NCBI GenBank assembly: GCA_051453625.1 | Contig: JBOZIK010000001.1 | Location: 36,798,763-36,862,762 of the forward strand | Reading direction: 5' to 3' | Length of the DNA: 64,000 nucleotides | Origin: Welwitschia mirabilis | Lineage: Eukaryota; Gnetophyta; Gnetopsida; Welwitschiales | Shown here: in pieces, positions 1 to 11,960 of the stretch | How the letters are laid out: each line of letters starts with the position of its first letter | How positions within the stretch are numbered: position 1 is the stretch's first letter | Notes under the pieces: generated by a model | Databases searched by the model: none | Told to the model about the DNA's origin: nothing | Seen by the model: the letters and a program-made list of their open reading frames with translations, nothing else | Translations under genes and position numbers: made by a program

Positions 1-80
1 GATTATAACCACTATATCCATCAAAAAATTAATAATATGCATGGCCTTAGATACTATCAAGAATTTGGTCTAGAAATAAC
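1..80 (-). pseudogene. Reverse transcriptase fragment of outer element G3
   Basis: Read on the minus strand, these bases give a degraded Ty3/gypsy reverse transcriptase segment: DQILDSI, then GHAYY, then FFDGYSGYN, with two stops. This is the block that normally follows FPLPF in the palm/fingers region of RT. The matching preceding block lies at about 11965-12130 on the same strand, on the far side of element G1. I infer that G1 inserted into this RT and that the remainder of G3 lies outside the window to the left. Confidence 0.7.
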
Positions 81-1040
81 TATTGGTCATTTAAATTGCA
101 CTTAAAAGTAGTCAACTTTGGAAATAATATAATTGAAATTAGGCTTAGTATAGGATGATTCAAACAATGAATGTTGTAATCTAGAGAGCATAGGATAACA
201 TACTAATCAAGAAAATAATTTAAGAAAGAACAATTATTTGAATTCCAATACAATTTCTTTAAGGTATTTTGTATTTTTTTATGCCAAAGAAAAAATAACA
301 ATGCAACTATTCTAATAATGAAATGCAAAATGAATGAGAAATGAAGAATGCAAGACTATGATAACCAATTTCTGAGTTGTTGTCATCCAAACATAGCCCT
401 TATAACCTATATTAAATTAAAATTAATCTGATAAAAGCATTAATTAACATAACACAAGCCATAAGAGAAATAAGATAATTTATAGAAAGAAGAAATTTTA
501 TTTAATAAATTTAATGTCTTACAAATACCTCAGTAGGGCAACAACTCCTTAATGATAGAAACATAGCCTTATCACTAGGAATGATCTCTCCTAATGCTAA
601 AAGGAAACTTTGACTCCTTAGATGCCTTTGTCCCTAATTCTCAAATGATAAAAATATGCCTAAATAAGGGAAAATGGAGGTTTATATAGTTTTCCTAAGG
701 TGGTTACAAGTCTAAGAGATCGATACAGGCAAAGAGGCATCATTAGATATAAAGTAGATCTTAATTAACTCAGTTAGGAAGAAGTTATGATATTGTTCTA
801 TTACTATTATCGTTGGAATGCATATGGCATGATACACCTTCATCATCCAATCATAGGCCACCACATTAGGAGATCGTTACCATTTGAATTTGAACTATAA
901 TGAATATGTCATCCTCTATGTCATGTGAATGACATAGGGCATGATAGCCACATCAGATCACCAAGTCAATATTATCTCAACATTGCCTAGTGGTTTATTA
1001 GTTCCATGATAAATAAAGTGAAAAATGACTTTACAATGCC
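81..1040 (-). repeat. 3' LTR of G1
   Basis: Aligns along its whole length with 10801-11769; for example, attggtcat, then the block around aggatgattcaa, then aaggtattttgtattt occur in the same order. The terminal TG has become TA at 81-82. Similarity is clear to about 1007 and weak beyond, so the inner boundary near 1040 is approximate. In element orientation this copy lies downstream of integrase. Confidence 0.85.
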
Positions 1041-1329
1041 AATTTAATAGTGAAAGAAGGCCTCAAAATCCAATCAAAAATCATTTTTCATGTCTAGACA
1101 AACTAGTAATTATGATAAATAAGTCATCATAAAAATAAGTATCACATAAATATCAACTAATAGTTCAAGAATAATGTACATGAGTATAATAGCAAGAAAG
1201 AGTCATAATTTTAATATATCTCAAATGATAGGACTATATTAATAATAATGGGTCCCTATGTGAAAAGGATCGAAACTCAACCTATATATCAGTATTTCTC
1301 TTATCACCTATCTCCATAGGTGTTTAATG

Positions 1330-1770
1330 ATAAGCTTATCAATATCTAGAAAGTAGTAAGAGATGTGCTCTTATAAGATGGATGTAGTCACATCATGATG
1401 GATACAAACTACATCAAGGAGGCCCATCAAAGTATCTTGCTAAACATCTATCACCCTCTTCAAGTTAGCTCTACCTTTCTCCTCTATAACGTGAACATAT
1501 GCCTCCAACTAATGAAGTCATGTGGTAGTATGGGCATGAAAATCCTTGATCTAAGAAGATAATATGACATGATAATCCTCTATCTATGAAGTTAATTTCT
1601 ACTCCATAACTTCCAATAATGCTATCAATTGATCAAGTATGATGCCTCCAGTTACTTGAGACTATCTATGAGGAGGTAAATGTGACTGAGTTGTAGGGGC
1701 CTCACTATAAGCCAGTTGAGTCATACATGAGATCTCTATCCCCGATCTCTTGAAGTATGTATCATAAGCT
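1330..1770 (-). pseudogene. Broken extra ORF of G1, coiled-coil-like
   Basis: On the minus strand, around 1370-1740, a mostly open frame carries leucine-rich helical text such as LDQLIALLEVMETKLTS (one stop read through) and LEAYVHVIEEKGRANLKRVI, interrupted by several single stops. It lies between integrase and the 3' LTR, where Athila/Tat elements may carry an additional ORF. Coding-like but shifted frames continue up to about 2560. I do not recognise a family; calling it env-like would be a guess from position only. Confidence 0.4.
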
Positions 1771-2611
1771 AAAATATGGACTAAATGCAAAGTATCTAAT
1801 AGGCATCTTAAATCATCTAAATAGATCACTTAATAAGCAAAGATAAGTGATGGTGAAAAATCCATGTTGGTGCTCATCCATCTAAGTCGGTGTCAAATGA
1901 AGATGGCTAAGGCCATCCTCTGTCTATGATGAAGAAGAAATAAGATCTGGAGGTAAGCTATTATGGCATGCAAATCATGATGAATTAAAGCTATGTTGTA
2001 GATGATGGCTTGGTGAAGGATACGGTAGTAGGAAGACAAATATGTCACAGATACCCCTCGTTGATTATCACCTGCATGATATGATAACTCTAGCTAAAGA
2101 AAATAGGCCCATCTCTCTAATTTACCTCACCAAGATCGACCCTCTTCCCATCTCTAGTAAACCATGCAACTACTATAATAAGCTATGGCTCAATGTATAT
2201 ATGATGTCCTCCCACTATAACCTTGATTTGGTCATACTATGAACCATTCTTCCTAGTGATCATGATGACCTCAAAGGTCTAGTAAAACAGAATGATTTCC
2301 ATCTCATAATAAGAGTCATGAGCATGTAATAACTAGCCTTGAATATCCAATTCCTCTAGTGCATGATCTAGGTCAGTTTTAAGTCTCTATATATAATCTT
2401 AGAAGTGCATCTTTCTCTGGTACATAACATAAGCAAGGCTATGCCTCCATTCTTGTATAACATCCTCTCGTTCTCATTTTTCTATTACCCAGGCAGTGGT
2501 AGAGCATGTATGGGTTTGAGTGGAGAATGCACCTATGTTACTACATGAAGGAAACCACAACATAGATATGTGCCATTTAAGAAAAAAAGGTAAAAATATT
2601 TATAACTTCAT
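1771..2611. other. G1 internal region, degenerate coding texture
   Basis: No open frame of useful length. Minus-strand frames switch every 50-100 bases, as in an old coding region with indels, and probably continue the extra ORF at 1330-1770. A small plus-strand frame at 2042-2242 has no recognisable domain and runs against the element, so I treat it as chance. Confidence 0.35.
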
Positions 2612-2650
2612 NNNNNNNNNNNNNNNNNNNNNNNNNNNNNNNNNNNNNNN
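2612..2650. other. Assembly gap (39 N)
   Basis: Run of N inside element G1. The flanks show no duplicated overlap. Confidence 0.99.
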
Positions 2651-5080
2651 TAGCTATCAAAACAAGGATCATTTTGACATCTAATATGATGAAAAGTACC
2701 ATGAATTGGGTTTGTAATGAGCAAAAAATGAAATTTTAGGAGAAAATACTCATAACTCTCAATTTAGTGAATGAAATTTGATTCCATAAGTTTCTAAGCA
2801 TAGATCTGCCAAAAAATAAATAGGTGTGGAGAGAAATCATGAGATGTATCCTAGAATAAAAGAAGTGAGCAAAATTGATAATTTTAAACATAAGAAAGAT
2901 GGAAGAATTATCTCACTATGATAAAATATGATTAGATTACATTAAATTAGTATCTCTAAAGGTCAAACATAAGTGGGACACTTGAGAGAAACTAGAGGAA
3001 GCAAGTCACATGAAGATTGATTTGAAAATGAGGGAAAAAAAGGGGTTATAAAGAAAATCTATCATGGCATTGTCATTTATGTTATAAGAATGATGTAAGC
3101 CATGACATATGTGTCATTCTTATGATCTTGCTAATGACATAATGCACAACCACATAAAAATCCCAAGGGAATTTATGGTCATCATCCTTTGTGTCATTGG
3201 GATGACATGTAAAACAACACATTTTTCTAAGTTAGATCTAGCTTATATTTCAAAAGTAGATCCTATCCTTATTATGCATTATGATATTAACTCAATTATT
3301 ATGGAGGCTAAGGTTATGCTTAAGAATTTTGGAAATGCTAATGTGGGAGAGGTAAGCCTCAAAAATATTAATTAAATTAGGCTCAAACTTGATAGAAAAT
3401 TATGGATTCATGTTAAATGCTATGTAAAGGATCTAATTAGCTAAGAATTCAAATTGAAAGGGACTAATAGGAAAGTCCATGGAAATTTGATGTTTTAGGT
3501 GATTTCTTAGTGCTTAGCTCATACAACTTCAAGTGCTTTCATGTTTCTTGATTGAGGAAAGGGCAAGGATCATGGTTCATGTGGTAAATTTGCAAGAACA
3601 TAAAGGTAGCTATCATTCCCCCTGTTATGGGAAGGACAGTTGGCACAATAGCTTTCTTGAAGGCACATGTAGAATTAAGTTTAGATTTTGTAGCAAGACA
3701 GGCTCAGGGATATTAGAAAGGCTTTAGCAAAATTAGGTAAAGTAGAAAAATTGAGGTGAAAATCGCTAGGAAGATGCTTAAAACATAAGAACTAGGAAGT
3801 AAAAATTATCTATGGAAAAATTTGAAGATGTAATGTACAATTTGAGCCTTAGGATATGTTTCAAAATATTTTTCAAGACTAGCAATTAAACGATAAAATG
3901 CATAAAGTTTATGATGGATAACTATATTTAACTAAAGAATTAAACCCAATAAGAATTTTAAGAAAAATGTGATTGGGTTTTGAAAATTTGACTTAACTAT
4001 TGAAGTATGAAAGAAATGGATGTGGATAACATGAAGAAGTTTGGTTCCTTTTATCTAGATGCCAACCTAATAAGACCTACACATGATAACTACTAGACTA
4101 GTTAATATAAAAGATATGCATGACATAATTCTTAAGGATAAAAGATTCAAAAGTAAGTGATTATGAAGAGACAATCATCAAGTACCCATGAATATTTTTA
4201 GTGCTTTTTATTTTCTTTCTTGTTTCTTTCTTTGTTTTACTTCCCCTTTCTTTTTTTTCTTCTTGTTAGGATTTTATTTAGAGAGAGTGATTTAGTATTG
4301 AAATATACAATTTTTCATGGTTAGGGAGGTGCAACCACTAACACAGGAGAAAGAATCCTTATTGTAACCAAATATTCCCTAAGTGAAGTCTCCACAACTA
4401 CCATATCATACTACCAAAAGATAATGGAATCGAAAGCCAACTGTCCCTCTAGTGTGCTTATAGTAGGACACCATGGAAATAAACAAAATTTTAGTTTTAT
4501 TTTAAGGTAATTGCACTTCTCCAATGAGGCACTTGATGTAAATACCTTAAGTTTAGATAAAATTCAAACTTATCACTTTTTAAACATCATAAATCATAGT
4601 GATAAAACATTGGTCATGCTAAGGATGATCAAGTAGTCTAAAGAATTCAAGAAAGATCAAGTTAAGGAGTCATCTAGACAATGACAAAGGGAAGGGACTC
4701 CTCTTTTTCAAGAAGAGGATCACCTAACTCAACTACTTCTATCATGTTTACTGAGTAAGAGCAATCATCAATTGACTGATCATGCTTTAAATGTTATTCA
4801 TTTACCTTCATTATTTATCTAGTTATTAAGTTAGAAATATCAACAAAACCATTGGAATGCATTTTATTAATTAGATATGGTCCTAACCATTTAAAAGTTA
4901 GTTTATTATGGATTAAATAAACTCTAGCATTGAAAAGTCAAACATACTAGCTAGGGTGAAAGATTTTATGCATGAGGTTTTTACCATGTACAAATTTGGC
5001 TTGGATTTTGATTATAAGTTTGTGGTGGAGTGCCTAGATTCTCTTTTCTTCAAGATGATTCAATTAGGTTAAGTGCACTT
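2651..5080. other. G1 region between integrase and extra ORF
   Basis: No coding domain is recognised. Around 4195-4500 the minus strand resembles the plus strand of G2 at about 21480-21800 (A-rich tract, then gttagtggttgcac-like text), showing that G1 and G2 share a post-integrase layout. Short dyads built on gtcatt and atgac occur near 3110 and 3190. Confidence 0.5.
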
Positions 5081-5084
5081 TAAG

Positions 5085-5860
5085 GTTGTCATCATGAGAA
5101 ACAAGGTTAAGTTGATGGATTGTCTTATAAGAATTATACCATACATCAACTGGAAGCATACATGTTTTTCCATAAATAAGTTCATAAGGAGAGAAATTTA
5201 AATAATTATGCCAAGTCATATGATAAGCCCAAAGGACATCATTAAGATAGAGTGTCTATGATTTTTGAGACTTGTGAGAAAGTTTTAAGAGTACTTTCTT
5301 AATCTCTTAATTAGCATTTTTAGTCTATCCATTTGATTGGGATTGTAATAGTTAGCTATTCTATGTTTAGTCCCAACTGAGAGTAAGAGTTTCCTAAGGA
5401 TATTATTAATAAAGTGAGTATCTTAATTAGAAATGAGAATCATAGAAAATCCAAATATTTAAAAGATATTTGATCTAAGAAATTGACAAATAATTTTTGC
5501 ATTATAAGTCTATGTAGTTATGGCTTTAATTCATTTTGTTACATAATTTACTGCCACTAAGATATAATGCTTTTCACATGAAGGGGGCTTGAGAGGACCT
5601 ACAAAATCTATACCCCAATAATCAAAAGGTTCACATTCCAAGACAGGTGTAAGAAACATGTTATGAGTTCAAGTAAGACCTTTAAATCATTAGCAAGAGT
5701 CACACTTCCTAGCAAAGTCAAAGGCATCTTTGAATATAGAGGGCTAATATAATCCTGAATGTAAGATTTTCATAGCAGTCTTTTGGCCACTAAAATAACC
5801 TCCACAAGCTCTACCATAACAAAGAAGAATAATATCATTTTTCTCCCATGTGGAAATACA
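5085..5860 (-). pseudogene. G1 integrase (broken)
   Basis: The minus strand reads GRACGGYFSGQKTAMKIL, CDSC of the zinc-binding domain, [13 protein letters not shown] around the first catalytic Asp, VAVNYVTK, a degraded second Asp block SN-DTHF, and HRIANYYNPN near the third catalytic residue. This is the gypsy integrase core with an HHCC-type N-terminus. The second Asp is changed to Asn and there are several stops and frame changes. No chromodomain was seen after it, as expected for the Athila/Tat group. It follows RNase H in the polyprotein order. Confidence 0.8.
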
Positions 5861-6149
5861 TTTACACATAATTTAATCTTTGCATCAACTATATAGATTG
5901 GTTCAATTCATTCGTAGTCACCTATTCTATAGAGGAAGAAATTTTATTGATTTGTATTCTAATGTGAAGGTGTTTCAAGTATGACAAGATAATTCATGAT
6001 ATCAGCATACAAAGGAGAGGGTTTTTTTGAAGACACTTCATAAAATTGTTCAACCATGAAAAGTTGTTCATGTAGGAAATCATCATAAATAGGTTAACTA
6101 GAAGAATTAGGAGAAGTATCTAAAGGAATTCTAGAAATACGCTTAGCTA

Positions 6150-6640
6150 CTAGATTTTATTTTCTTGCTTTTTCTACTATTATTAAGTTTAATTCTTGTA
6201 ATAAAAGTACCCATCATATAAGTCATGCACTGAAATCTTTTTTTATCATTAAATATCTAATGATGGCATGATCTATATAAATGTAAGTTTGTAAATCAAG
6301 GAGTGATGTCGAAGTCTATCTAAATAAAAAATAATTACTAGCATCTTTTTTTTAGTAGTTTTGTAATTAAATTAAGCATCATAAAGGGTTTTACTAATGT
6401 ATTTTGTTACTTTCATCCATTTCTCATGTTTTTATTCTAACATGCCACCTACAACAAGATTACTAGTGTTGCATCTTAGCTTGAAGTCCTTATTCCAATC
6501 TAGTCCACTCACTATGGGTTCACTAGTAATGGTGTTCTTAAGATTCTCAAAGGCTTATTGGTATTTATTATTTCTCTCATACTTAGCATCTTTCTTCAAG
6601 AGTTGATAAGGTAACTCACAAATTTTTGTATATTCTTCTA
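6150..6640 (-). pseudogene. G1 RNase H (broken)
   Basis: The minus strand shows the block before RNase H (GLDWNKDFKL), then the CNTSNLVVGGML equivalent of the usual C-D-A-S-N start (first acidic residue changed to Asn), then KTLYDA, TTKKKMLVIIF and a YTD-equivalent block (FI-IMPSLDI). It contains several stops. The domain would degrade the RNA strand of the RNA:DNA hybrid during reverse transcription. It lies directly downstream of RT in element orientation. Confidence 0.7.
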
Positions 6641-6683
6641 TGAATCTACAATAAAATCCACAATATCCCAAGAATTATCAAAG

Positions 6684-7325
6684 TTATTTTAAATTAGTAA
6701 GAGGGGAAAGATTTTTAATGACATTAATTTTTGATGGATCCATTGGTATACATTTCATTGAAATATGATGTCCTAAGACTATCCCTTCATTGACTATAAA
6801 ATGACTCTTTTCCCAACTAAGGTGAAGTCCACTCTTGATACATCTTTCAAAGACTTGTGCTAGATGATTTAAAGTTTGGTTAAACGAATCTCCAAAGACT
6901 AAAAAATTATCCATGAAAATTTTGATAGAGTTATCTATAAGGTCACTAAAAATTCCCATCACAGCACTTTGAAAGGTACCTAGAGCATTGTATAAACTGA
7001 AAGGCATTTTCATAAAAGCATAAGTACCAAAAAGGAAAGTGAAAGTAGTCTTTAATTAGAATTTGTTTGCAATACATACTTGGTTGTTTCCACTATAACC
7101 ATAAAGGAAATAATAAAATGCATGCCCTTGTATTCTATCCAACACTTGATTAAGAAAAGGGAGAGGGTAGTGATTTTGTTTTTGGTTACTTCCTTATGTC
7201 TTTAGAAATATATGCATACTATCCACTTTCCACCCTTCTTAGGTATAACTATTAATAGGCTAACCCACTCACTATCATTTATAGGGTAAATGATGTTAGC
7301 ATCTATAATTTTTATGATCTCATCT
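6684..7325 (-). pseudogene. G1 reverse transcriptase (broken)
   Basis: Upstream minus-strand text near 7186-7322 gives DANIIYPINDSEWVS and VIPKKGGKW, the N-terminal RT blocks. After a disrupted stretch, an open frame from 7013 to 6684 gives MPFSLYNALGTFQ, GIFSDLIDNSIKIF, then FMDN in place of the F-x-D-D catalytic motif (about 6906-6917), and SHFIVNEGIVLGHHIS. Loss of the second Asp of the active site and the interruption around 7014-7185 show it is dead. The text is closest to the plant Athila/Tat branch of Ty3/gypsy. Confidence 0.85.
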
Positions 7326-7854
7326 TTAATCACTTGTTTTAGTGCTGGATTTAGATGTCTTTCGGGTTGCCTTATGAGTTTTGCATTATCCTTTAGATAT
7401 ATCTTATGTTGAATAATATGTGGTGTAATAGGATATAATTCCTTGTGATTCCATGTAAAAGCTTAAGATTTGAATGTGAGGAGTGATACTAAGGATTTCT
7501 TAGCTTTGGAGTAAAGATGATTACTAATGATTAATGACTTTTTAGGATTATTATTGATAAAGATGTATTTCAATCCCTTTTTACGCTCCTTCAAATTCAT
7601 TTTAAAGTTGACTCTTTCATGTCTATGAGGGGTTGCATAACTATTCTCACTAAAGGTTTTTTCCATGGCTTTTGCTTCTTTTATGTCTTAGGTTGTGATG
7701 TTGTTGAATATTTCTTCCATTAAGGGTTCCATAATATTATCAAGTATACAAGAGTCAATGCAATTAAGACTACTTAAGATTGTTGAGAATTGCTTCATAT
7801 CATCAAAAAGAATTGGTTGTTCATGAGTGAGGACCTTTAATTTGAGTGAATGAT
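7326..7854 (-). pseudogene. G1 protease-RT linker
   Basis: Degenerate polyprotein linker between aspartic protease and RT. Comparable linkers are seen in G3 (about 12140-12850) and G2 (17940-18470). A short minus-strand frame at 7463-7666 (EKTFSENSYATPHRHERVNF, then LKYIFINNNPKKSLII) matches the L-K-Y-x-F block seen in the other two copies. Confidence 0.55.
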
Positions 7855-8290
7855 GAGCTATAAACATAGTTGAATTTGAATTTTTTTACTACCTATATGA
7901 AGTTCCATGGTTCCCTTTCTAGTGTCTATAATGCAATGAGTAGTAGCAAAAAAAACTCTATCTAAAAGTAAGGGATACTTGCCATTGTGATTAATTTTGA
8001 TAATTATAACATCTATGGGGTAATAGGCTTCCTCTATTTGGATAATCAAATCTTTGATGATTCCAACGGGTTTTTTCAATGTTGAATTAACCATTTCCAA
8101 AACAATCTTTATTGGTTTAATTTCCTTTTCTAATCTAATCTTTTTGCAAATATGTAAAGGCATGATGTTCACACTTGTAACTATGCCAATAAGAGCCTTC
8201 TTAACCATTTTGTTGTCTTCTAATATCACACTAATGATTGTTACCCCTAGATTTTTGAATTTTGCACATTTTTGCATTACCTGGTTGGCT
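7855..8290 (-). pseudogene. G1 retroviral-type aspartic protease (decayed)
   Basis: An open minus-strand frame of 139 codons matches the plant gypsy protease region in order: KKALIGIVTSVNIMPLHI at the active-site position (the family has D-L-G-A-S-V-N-L-M-P), KPVGIIKDLIIQIE, YPIDVIII, then PLLLDRVFFATTHCIID for the usual I-L-G-R-P-F-L-A-T. The catalytic Asp is missing, so no protease activity is expected even though the frame is open. This is one of the longest uninterrupted frames in the window. Confidence 0.8.
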
Positions 8291-9229
8291 TAGATTGAGC
8301 TAAAAATATTATACTTGGTAGTGTTCATTTTTGCTTCCTCCTACAAAGGTCCTTTTACACTTTGGCATACTTAGGGTTGTCTTGAAGTATGTACCAAAAG
8401 AGTAGTTTAACATTAACATCTTTTATGATGGTTTTAATATATTCATCATATGTTGGATTAGAATTGAGTTTATTTAACTAAGGGTAAAATGTTTTCTTCC
8501 TTTCTTTGATGATTCATCCTTATTTGTTAGAGTAAAAGTAGAAGGAAAGTGTGTCTCATTAAGGATTTCTACATATTCATCTTTATATTCTTTAATATCA
8601 TCATTTTAAGGTGGCTCTTTAGGTGTAGTATTAGTGCCTTTTTAGGTGACCACCTTTCAATATTTCTTAATATTATTTGAGTTAGGTAAGGTGTTAGAAG
8701 ATAATATGCCTTGAGGTCTTTGGTTTGTTAGTATGCTTTGTTACATGACTCCAATTAAATCTTATATGCTTTCCTGAGTTTGCTTAATACTCTTATGAGT
8801 CTATTCGTGGATGTTTCTTATCTCTATTATTTCTTCCTTAATTGGGTCCTCCTTAGGTTAATTTTATTATTCATATCTTGGATTATATGATTGTTTGATT
8901 AAGGATTTATACTTAGGTTTGATGGAAGGATCTAATTAATGATATGGTATTTTTTCATTATGCTAAAGTCCATTGTAGTACTTAGGGTCTACTTGGTTTT
9001 CATAGTATACTTCTTTCCTTACTACTTCTTTTACTATTGGTAAATGTAGTTACTAAGTGGTTTTCTTTACATAATTTACAAGTAGAAGTAGAAATGGTGT
9101 GGGATTTGACTAATTTTATTTCTTTGATTACTTTCACCATTTTTCTTACAAGTGAACTGTCACTGTCACTACTATCTTCATTCTTATAAATGATTTATTT
9201 TGTTTACCCTCTTGATATTTTATGTGATT

Positions 9230-9957
9230 TATTTCTCTCAATGATTTCTCAAAGTTTTTATTTTTTCTTAGTTTAGGCCATGCTTTACTAAGTTCAACTA
9301 AGTCTTATAAATGTTTTCATGCTTCATCAGTTATGTGTTGAAATAAAATCCTCCATAAGAAAGATCCACCATTTGTTTAATTGCACTAGTTAGGCCATTA
9401 TAGAAATGGTAGATTAATTCTTTTTTCTTGAATTTATTTATGATGTTGGATAAAACTAGAATTAGAAATCACTTCCATGATGAAGCATAATCCTCATTGT
9501 CTTTCTGTTGAAAATTTATTGCCTCATAATGTCTTTGCCTCAGAGTGTCTTTACTAAGGAATCATTTGATAAAGCTTTTTTTGTTATCCTTCTAAGTTTT
9601 AAGACTTTTGTGGGGTAAGTTCTTAAGCTAATTTTTTGCTTTTTCACTTAATGTATAAGGGAATACTATCATGTAATTTCTATCTATTATGGGCTTCTTT
9701 TCATTACATGTGAGCATTAATTATTCTATGGCAGTGATGTGTTTATAAGGATCTTCATGAGTTTCTCCACAGAAAGAGGGATAGGCATTAAAGTTTTTGA
9801 TTTCTATGTTATTCCAAATAGGAAGATCGAAAGGATTATGAGTTTCTCTAAGTTTCGATCCATATTTATCTTTAATATTAGGTTGGACTACACCACTAGA
9901 AATTGTAGACATTGTGGAAGTTGTAGGATTCTGACTTGCATGTTTACTATTCAATAA
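9230..9957 (-). pseudogene. G1 gag (broken)
   Basis: The frame starting at 9954 on the minus strand gives MNSKHASQNPTTS, NPFDLPIWNNIEIKNFNAYP and FCGETHEDPYKHI, the start of plant Athila/Tat-type gag. Further down, in another frame, come FPYTLSEKAKN, LKNLPHKSL, YEAINFQQKDNEDY, LIYHFYNGLTSAIKQMVDL. The order and spacing are those of the capsid region. Frameshifts and stops occur around 9440-9700. The gag-protease interval (8290-9230) contains only remnants. Confidence 0.8.
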
Positions 9958-10778
9958 ATGAGAAGTTAAAACTTCTTTTCAAAAGAATTTAAATTAGACC
10001 TAAAAGGACTTGTATAATAAGAGGTGGTTATTATTTCGAAAGAGTATTTGAAAATTCAAGAAGATGGTTCAGTAGATAATAAAATACTTTTAGAATGAAA
10101 AATAAAATCTTTTATCAAATTAAATTCATCAAATTTAGACTTAACAAAAAGTTTCTCACCTCGACTCCTTGAATTATGAATTTAAACACCTTCTTGAATT
10201 GCCTCTTTTAAAAATTACTTTTTACATTAATAATGTATCTTTTTCTCTTTAGAATCTGATGGCATTCCCTTGCTTAATCTTAAAAATCCAACCTTTTAAA
10301 TTAAAACCATTGTAGGTAATCTCCAAGATTACATTAAAGTGCAAGAAGTAGACTTAATGGGTAAGAGTAATGTTTCTTCTTGGAATATTCACTTAGAATC
10401 CAATAAAAAGATATCAAAATGCTTTTTGCTATGTGGTAATCCTTCTAGATCACATAAGGCGCAAGAGGGTAGACCTAGCAAGAAGGAAATTTTGAATGAA
10501 AAAGAGAATAGAAAAAAAAGAGACAATTTGTAATAAAAAGGGTACAAAATACAAACAATAAGTAAAAACAATGTATTACCCTTTAAAGATGAATAATCTT
10601 GCTTGGATAAGAGTAGCCCTTAAAGACAATCTTTCCTTTGATTAAAAGGTAAGTAGATCGCTTTAGGTAATATCCTCAAAGAAAGTAGATTGTACCAATA
10701 GGTATTAAATATAAACCTAAAGCAAATAGATGAAATGATATACACTTGATTGATTGCACTTGATAGCTTATTCTAATG
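9958..10778. other. G1 untranslated leader
   Basis: AT-rich sequence between the primer binding site and gag of G1. No domain is recognisable. Small frames on both strands at 10339-10571 overlap each other and are not supported as genes. Confidence 0.5.
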
Positions 10779-10800
10779 CTTCCCAGCAATGAAACCAAGA
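10779..10800 (-). promoter_or_regulatory. G1 primer binding site (tRNA-Asp type)
   Basis: The minus-strand reading begins TGGTTTCATTGCTGGGA directly next to the 5' LTR edge. It matches the standard plant gypsy site TGGCGCCGTTGCCGGGGA (complement of the tRNA-Asp 3' end) apart from mostly C-to-T/G-to-A changes and one missing G. Its position fixes the right-hand LTR as the 5' LTR and the element as minus strand. Confidence 0.7.
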
Positions 10801-11769
10801 TGTTGGTCATCTAAATTACACTTCAAAAGTAGTCAATTCTTGAAATAATGTAATTGCAATTAGGCTTAATATAGGATGATTCAACCAATGAATGTCAGAA
10901 TCTAGAGAGCATAAGACAACATACTAATCAAGCATATAATTTAAGAAATAATAATTATTTGAATTTCAATACAATCTCTTTAAGGTATTTTGTATTTTAT
11001 TCTGCAAAAAGGAAAAAGGACAATGCAAATATTCTAATAATAAATGCAAAATAAATGAGAAATAAAGAATAAAAGACTATGATAACTAATTTCTAAGTTA
11101 TTGTTACCCAAACACAATCCTTATGACCTATATTAAATCAGAATTAATCTATTAAAAGCATTAATCAAACATAACACAAGCTGTAAGAGAAATAAGATAA
11201 TTTAGAAAAATAAGACATTTTATTTAATAAATTCAATGTCTTACAAATACCTCAGTAGTGCAGTGACTTTTGAATGATAGAAACATAGCTTTATCACCAA
11301 TAATGATCTCTTCTAATTCTAAAATGATCTTTTAATGCCTTGGATACCTTTGTCACAAATCCTCAAATGCTAAAATATGTCTAAATAAGGCCAAATAGGG
11401 TTTATATAGTTTTCCAAAGGTGGTCATGCATCTAAAAGATTGATATAGATAAAGAGGCATCATTAGGTACAAACTAGATCTTAATTGACTTAGGTAGGAA
11501 GAAGTTATGATACTGTCATGTTATTATTATTATCCCAGTAACATATGGCATGACACCCATTTATCATCCAATCACAGGATATCACATTAGGATATCATTG
11601 GCATTTGAATTTAATCTATAACAAATATGTCATCCCCTATGCCATATGGATAATATAGAACATGGCAGCCATGTTAAATTTACCGAGTCAGCATTGCCTC
11701 AACATCACCTAGTTAGCAGCTCCATAGCTTTGTTACAGTCTCATCGTGGCCTATGTCGTGATGACAACA
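10801..11769 (-). repeat. 5' LTR of G1
   Basis: Begins TGTTGG and ends GACAACA on the plus strand, the TGTTG...CAACA termini also seen in G2, G3 and the solo LTR. It is the partner of 81-1040. It contains gtcatcc-type dyads near 11625-11660, like the other LTRs. Length is about 969 bp. Confidence 0.85.
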
Positions 11770-11960
11770 AGAGGGATGACATTTAACTATTTATGATTTT
11801 CTTTTAATCTTTACTCCAATTTTTTCATGGTTGAATTCATACTCTTATAAGTAAAAATATAGCAATTAAAATCATAATTGAGCTATTGTATTTCTTTGTG
11901 ATAAACTTCCTAAAATGACTGAATTGATCTTCTGTTCCCTATAAAAAATCATCAGTTCAC
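11770..11960. other. Unassigned junction sequence between G1 and G3
   Basis: About 190 bases separate the G1 LTR end from the point where G3 RT coding resumes. The sequence does not match the expected RT continuation nor a recognisable LTR. It may be filler from repair or a remnant of another insertion. Confidence 0.4.

Larger units (their letters stand above)
81..11769 (-). mobile_element. G1: degenerate Ty3/gypsy (Athila/Tat-like) LTR retrotransposon
   Basis: Two direct repeats of about 0.96 kb (81-1040 and 10801-11769) flank a minus-strand series gag, protease, RT, RNase H, integrase. A tRNA-Asp-like primer binding site sits just inside the right LTR, so that is the 5' LTR. The order PR-RT-RH-IN is that of Ty3/gypsy elements. 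There is about 4 kb between integrase and 3' LTR, longer than in G2, and part of it has coding texture. All domains contain stops or frameshifts and key catalytic residues are changed, so the element is non-autonomous. Its flanks are both reverse transcriptase of G3. No clean 5-bp target duplication is visible (ataac left, agagg right). Confidence 0.85.

Noticed and set aside
3109-3727. Plus-strand ORFs of 88 and 64 codons
   Set aside because: No domain, opposite to the host element G1, and their length is expected by chance in decayed coding DNA.
8054-8293. 79-codon plus-strand ORF with hydrophobic stretches
   Set aside because: Antisense of the G1 protease; the hydrophobicity comes from the reverse reading.
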